Part shown: piece by piece, positions 7,142 to 9,526 of the stretch
How the letters are laid out: the number at the start of each line of letters is the position of its first letter
Numbering within the stretch: the first letter of the stretch is position 1
Assembly: GCA_039198835.1 (NCBI GenBank)
Contig: JBCCTH010000107.1
Coordinates: 1-9,526 of the forward strand
Direction of reading: 5' to 3'
Source: Shimia_B sp039198835
GTDB lineage: Bacteria > Pseudomonadota > Alphaproteobacteria > Rhodobacterales > Rhodobacteraceae
DNA length: 9,526 nucleotides
Notes under the pieces: model-generated
Database searches by the model: none
Seen by the model: only the letters and a program-made list of their open reading frames with translations
What the model was told of the DNA's origin: nothing
Position numbers and translations under genes: made by a program

Positions 7142-8755
7142 ATGGAACAACTCGCCATCGACCTGACGACCTACCAGCGACGCCCGATTGACCCGGCCCA
7201 TGTGGCGCGGATGCGGGAGTTGGGCGAAACCCGCGATTATCAACCGGGCGATATCTTGGTGCGGCTTGGCGATCCGATCACCCATTTCTTCTACGTCGAG
7301 GAAGGCGAGGTCGAGGCGGTGCATCCGGTCACCGGAAAGCGCTATGGCGATGCGACGCTCGGGCCCACCCAGTTTTTTGCCGAGGTCAGCTTTTTGAATG
7401 GCGGTCTGGCAATGATGGGCGCGCGGGTCTGCCAGCCGTCGCGCATCCTCAGCATCGAACGCGCGGCAATGCTCGATCTCATGGCCCATATCCCCGAGCT
7501 TTCAGATCTTCTTATCACCGTCATGGCCGGGCGCAGACGCAGGCTCATCGAGAGCCAGGATGCAGCCCTCATTCTGATCGGCGCGGATGTAGATCGAAAC
7601 ATTCGCCAGATCGCTTCTTTCGCCGGGCGCAACAAGATCCCCTATCGGTCCATCGAGATCGGCTCGGGCGAGGCGCTCGAAATCTCCGGGCAATGCGCGA
7701 TCAGCCCCAAGAGACCCGCCGTTCTCTATGGCAAGAAACAGCATATCGAAGATCCGACGCCCCAGAAAATCGCCCGGCTCTTCGGCATGGACTTGTCTTT
7801 GACCGATCATGAGGAATGCGACGTCCTGATCGTGGGCGCGGGGCCGGCGGGCACGGCGGCGGGCGTCTATGCCGGGTCTGAGGGGCTCAATGCGCTCGTG
7901 CTGGAAGACAGCACAATCGGCGGCCAGGCGGGCACATCGAGCCGCATCGAGAATTACATGGGCTTTCCCACCGGGATCTCGGGGGCCGATCTGGTCTGGC
8001 GTGGCGAGGTGCAGGCCATGAAGTTCGGCACGCGCTTCGCGGTGCCAAGGCGCGCGGCCTCACTGGAGAAACGGGACGGCATCTTCGACGTGACGCTCGC
8101 CGATGGCACGATTGTCTGCGCCCGCGCTCTTGTGGTGGCAACAGGCGTTCAATATCGGCGTTTGCCCATCGAGCGCCTCGACGCTCTCGAAGGCGCGGGC
8201 ATCTATTATGCCGCCACCGAGGTGGAGGCGCGCTATTGCCGGGATAGCGAGGCGGTTGTCATCGGTGGGGGGAATTCCGCGGGCCAGGCGGCGATGTATC
8301 TGTCGCGCTCCTCAAGCCATGTGCATGTGCTCGTGCGCGGCACATCGCTCGCGGCCTCCATGTCGGATTATCTCTCCTCGAGGCTCGAAGCCAACCCGCG
8401 CATCACCATCCACTATCAGACCGAACTGAAAGCAGTGCATGGCGAAGAGAGCCTCGAAGCGATCACCGTCATCGACAAGCGGTCAGGAACGGATCGAGAA
8501 ATCGCGACTTGCGGTCTTTTCATTATGGTCGGCGCGGCCCCGAACACGGCCTGGCTCTCTGGGCTCGTGGCGCTCGATGACAAAGGTTTTGTAAAGACAG
8601 GCGCGGATGTTGAAGCGACATCGGCCTATTCAACGTCGCATCCGGGCATTTTCGCCGTGGGCGATGTCCGCGCGGGCTCTGTGAAGCGGGTCGCGAGCGC
8701 GGTGGGGGAAGGATCGGTCGTTATTTCGCGGGTCTGGGATTATCTTAATTCGTGA
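7142..8755 (+). CDS. Cyclic nucleotide-binding domain / thioredoxin reductase-like FAD oxidoreductase without CxxC
   Basis: A 537-residue fusion. Residues about 15-130 form a cNMP-binding (Crp-like) beta-roll: GDILVRLGDP (36-45), FFYVEEGEVEAV (49-60), AEVSFLNG (80-87). The Arg expected in the phosphate-binding cassette is not evident, so nucleotide binding is doubtful. Residues about 140-215 form a thioredoxin/glutaredoxin-like linker domain (LILIGADVD, 143-151; KRPAVLYGK, 190-198). Residues 226-537 are a thioredoxin-reductase-type two-dinucleotide fold with FAD motif VGAGPAG (231-237), IGGQAG (259-264), ATG (333-335), NAD(P) motif IGGGNSAGQAA (374-384) and the FAD-binding GIFAVGDVR (502-510). 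Where thioredoxin reductases carry CATC, this protein has AATE (357-360), so it cannot be a disulfide reductase by the usual mechanism. It probably passes electrons from NAD(P)H via FAD to another acceptor. It is the third gene after ycjX-ycjF and is likely co-transcribed. Confidence 0.94.
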   Translation: MEQLAIDLTTYQRRPIDPAHVARMRELGETRDYQPGDILVRLGDPITHFFYVEEGEVEAVHPVTGKRYGDATLGPTQFFAEVSFLNGGLAMMGARVCQPSRILSIERAAMLDLMAHIPELSDLLITVMAGRRRRLIESQDAALILIGADVDRNIRQIASFAGRNKIPYRSIEIGSGEALEISGQCAISPKRPAVLYGKKQHIEDPTPQKIARLFGMDLSLTDHEECDVLIVGAGPAGTAAGVYAGSEGLNALVLEDSTIGGQAGTSSRIENYMGFPTGISGADLVWRGEVQAMKFGTRFAVPRRAASLEKRDGIFDVTLADGTIVCARALVVATGVQYRRLPIERLDALEGAGIYYAATEVEARYCRDSEAVVIGGGNSAGQAAMYLSRSSSHVHVLVRGTSLAASMSDYLSSRLEANPRITIHYQTELKAVHGEESLEAITVIDKRSGTDREIATCGLFIMVGAAPNTAWLSGLVALDDKGFVKTGADVEATSAYSTSHPGIFAVGDVRAGSVKRVASAVGEGSVVISRVWDYLNS

Positions 8756-8759
8756 GCGC

Positions 8760-8855
8760 ATGCCCTTGCTTGTCTCGCCGGAACGCGAGGCCTATAAGCG
8801 CCGCGAAATGGCTCACCGCGATCTCAAAAAGCGAATTATGAGCCCCGTCGTCTGA
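8760..8855 (+). CDS. Possible small ORF, 31 aa
   Basis: ATG at 8760 opens only 4 bases after the flavoprotein stop, and TGA at 8853-8855 lies within the loop of the terminator-like hairpin. The predicted peptide is highly charged (PEREAYKRREMAHRDLKKR, residues 7-25), probably one amphipathic helix, and about 70 percent of third positions are G/C, as in real genes here. Against it: no clear ribosome binding site, very short length, no family recognised, and overlap with a good promoter-like sequence. An internal ATG at 8808 would give a 15-residue leader peptide ending RIMSPVV. Confidence 0.3.
   Translation: MPLLVSPEREAYKRREMAHRDLKKRIMSPVV
8770..8798 (+). promoter_or_regulatory. Likely ileS promoter (TTGTCT-N17-TATAAG)
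   Basis: TTGTCT (8770-8775) and TATAAG (8793-8798) are separated by exactly 17 bases; the -10 hexamer matches consensus at 5 of 6 positions and the -35 at 4 of 6. It is the best promoter-like pair I found. Transcription would begin near 8804, upstream of the terminator-like hairpin and about 115 bases before the ileS start codon. ileS transcripts from here must therefore pass the hairpin. Confidence 0.5.
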
Positions 8856-8859
8856 GATC
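8810..8859 (+). promoter_or_regulatory. Competing leader pairings (candidate antiterminators) before ileS
   Basis: Two perfect complementarities lie in the predicted ileS leader. GGCTCA (8810-8815) matches TGAGCC (8839-8844), which would mask the 5' arm of the terminator-like hairpin. GATCTCA (8820-8826) matches TGAGATC (8853-8859), which would occupy that hairpin's loop and trap its 5' arm. Both would compete with the terminator fold. This is seen in the sequence; regulatory use is inferred. Confidence 0.35.
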
Positions 8860-8879
8860 ATCGGACGCCGGGCCTTTTT
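8842..8879 (+). terminator. Terminator-like hairpin: end of the ycjX operon and/or ileS attenuator
   Basis: GCCCCGTCGTC (8842-8852) folds with GACGCCGGGC (8864-8873): four GC pairs, a C-C mismatch, a G-C pair, a bulged T, then four pairs, with an 11-base loop. TTTTT follows at 8875-8879. The imperfect stem lowers confidence. It sits only 39 bases before the ileS ATG and downstream of the promoter-like pair at 8770-8798, so it may act on both the upstream operon and ileS. Confidence 0.6.
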
Positions 8880-8918
8880 CGTTTCCGAGCCACATTCTGA
8901 TTTTCTGCGAGCCAAGCC

Positions 8919-9526
8919 ATGTCTGACTACAAAGACACTTTGAACCTGCCTGAAACCGATTTTCCGATGCGCGCAGGGCTGCCCAAACGGGAGCCCGACT
9001 GGTTAAAGCGCTGGGAGGAAGCACGCATCTACGACCGCCTGCGCGAGAAAAAGGGCCGCGAGAGCTTCACGCTCCACGACGGGCCGCCCTATGCCAATGG
9101 CCATCTGCATATCGGCCACGCGCTCAACAAGACGATCAAGGATATCATCGTCCGCTCTCACCAGATGATGGGATATGACAGCCGGTATATCCCCGGATGG
9201 GATTGCCACGGCCTGCCCATCGAATGGAAGATCGAAGAACAGTACCGCAAGAAGGGCAAAAACAAAGACGCCGTTCCGATCAACGAGTTCCGCGCAGAAT
9301 GCCGGAAGTTCGCGGAAGGATGGGTCGAAATCCAGCGTGACGAGTTCAAGCGCCTGGGCATCACCGGAAATTGGGATGAGCCCTATCTGACGATGAACTA
9401 CCACGCTGAGCGGGTGATCGCCGAAGAGTTTATGAAGTTCCTGATGAACGGGACGCTCTATCAAGGCTCGAAGCCGGTGATGTGGTCACCGATGGAACAG
9501 ACCGCACTGGCCGAAGCAGAGGTCGA
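8919..9526 (+). CDS. ileS: Isoleucyl-tRNA synthetase, N-terminal part (runs off right edge)
   Basis: Class I aminoacyl-tRNA synthetase that charges tRNA-Ile with isoleucine. The first 202 codons are present. The frame begins MSDYKDTLNLPETDFPMRAG, the typical IleRS opening, followed by DGPPYANG (54-61), the ATP-binding HIGH motif within GHLHIGH (61-67), GWDCHGLPIE (93-102), and the region leading into the CP1 editing insertion (LGITGNWDEPYLTMNY). The editing domain and the KMSKS loop lie beyond the window. ATG 8919 is the family start. Only a poor ribosome binding site (GCGAG, about 8907-8911) precedes it, which is unusual for a highly needed gene and fits a controlled leader. Confidence 0.98.
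   Translation, partial: MSDYKDTLNLPETDFPMRAGLPKREPDWLKRWEEARIYDRLREKKGRESFTLHDGPPYANGHLHIGHALNKTIKDIIVRSHQMMGYDSRYIPGWDCHGLPIEWKIEEQYRKKGKNKDAVPINEFRAECRKFAEGWVEIQRDEFKRLGITGNWDEPYLTMNYHAERVIAEEFMKFLMNGTLYQGSKPVMWSPMEQTALAEAEV

Noticed and set aside
1..9526. CRISPR arrays, tRNA or rRNA genes, insertion sequences, attachment sites
   Set aside because: I saw no regularly spaced repeats, no cloverleaf or rRNA-like sequence, and no transposase or integrase motifs on either strand.

Overview
The window looks like a GC-rich alphaproteobacterial chromosome segment, most likely Rhodobacterales. This rests on protein-level resemblance (TruA, the YcjX/YcjF pair, IleRS, the DUF3726-like protein), G/C-rich third codon positions and closely packed genes. 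No transposase, integrase, CRISPR array, tRNA or rRNA was recognised.

Layout. Bases 1-684 hold no recognisable gene: a low-complexity Ala-rich open frame runs in from the left edge to 191, followed by about 490 bases with a short tandem repeat and a terminator-like hairpin. Bases 685-3826 (+) carry three tightly coupled genes: an M19 (renal dipeptidase-like) protein that lacks several canonical zinc ligands, a 547-residue protein of unknown function, and a small protein whose two ends resemble DUF3726. Bases 3790-4593 (-) encode truA, tail-to-tail and overlapping the DUF3726-like gene. After a 122-base divergent gap, bases 4716-8755 (+) form a second compact operon: the YcjX-family P-loop NTPase, its membrane partner YcjF (UPF0283), and a cyclic-nucleotide-binding-domain/thioredoxin-reductase-like flavoprotein that has lost the CxxC. 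Bases 8756-8918 are a small but dense regulatory gap (promoter-like hexamers, terminator-like hairpin, competing pairings, and a possible 31-codon ORF). ileS starts at 8919 and runs off the right edge.

How the genes may work together. YcjX and YcjF are known as a linked pair associated with the phage-shock/envelope-stress response in enterobacteria. The flavoprotein 18 bases downstream, with its strong ribosome binding site, is probably co-transcribed; the sequence does not show whether it shares their function. TruA and IleRS are housekeeping tRNA functions. The M19-like/547-residue/DUF3726-like trio is the part least explained by known biology. Its overlaps imply co-expression, and it is the best candidate here for an undescribed system, possibly catabolic or amide-hydrolysing. 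The second candidate is the ileS leader, which has the architecture of a transcription attenuator.
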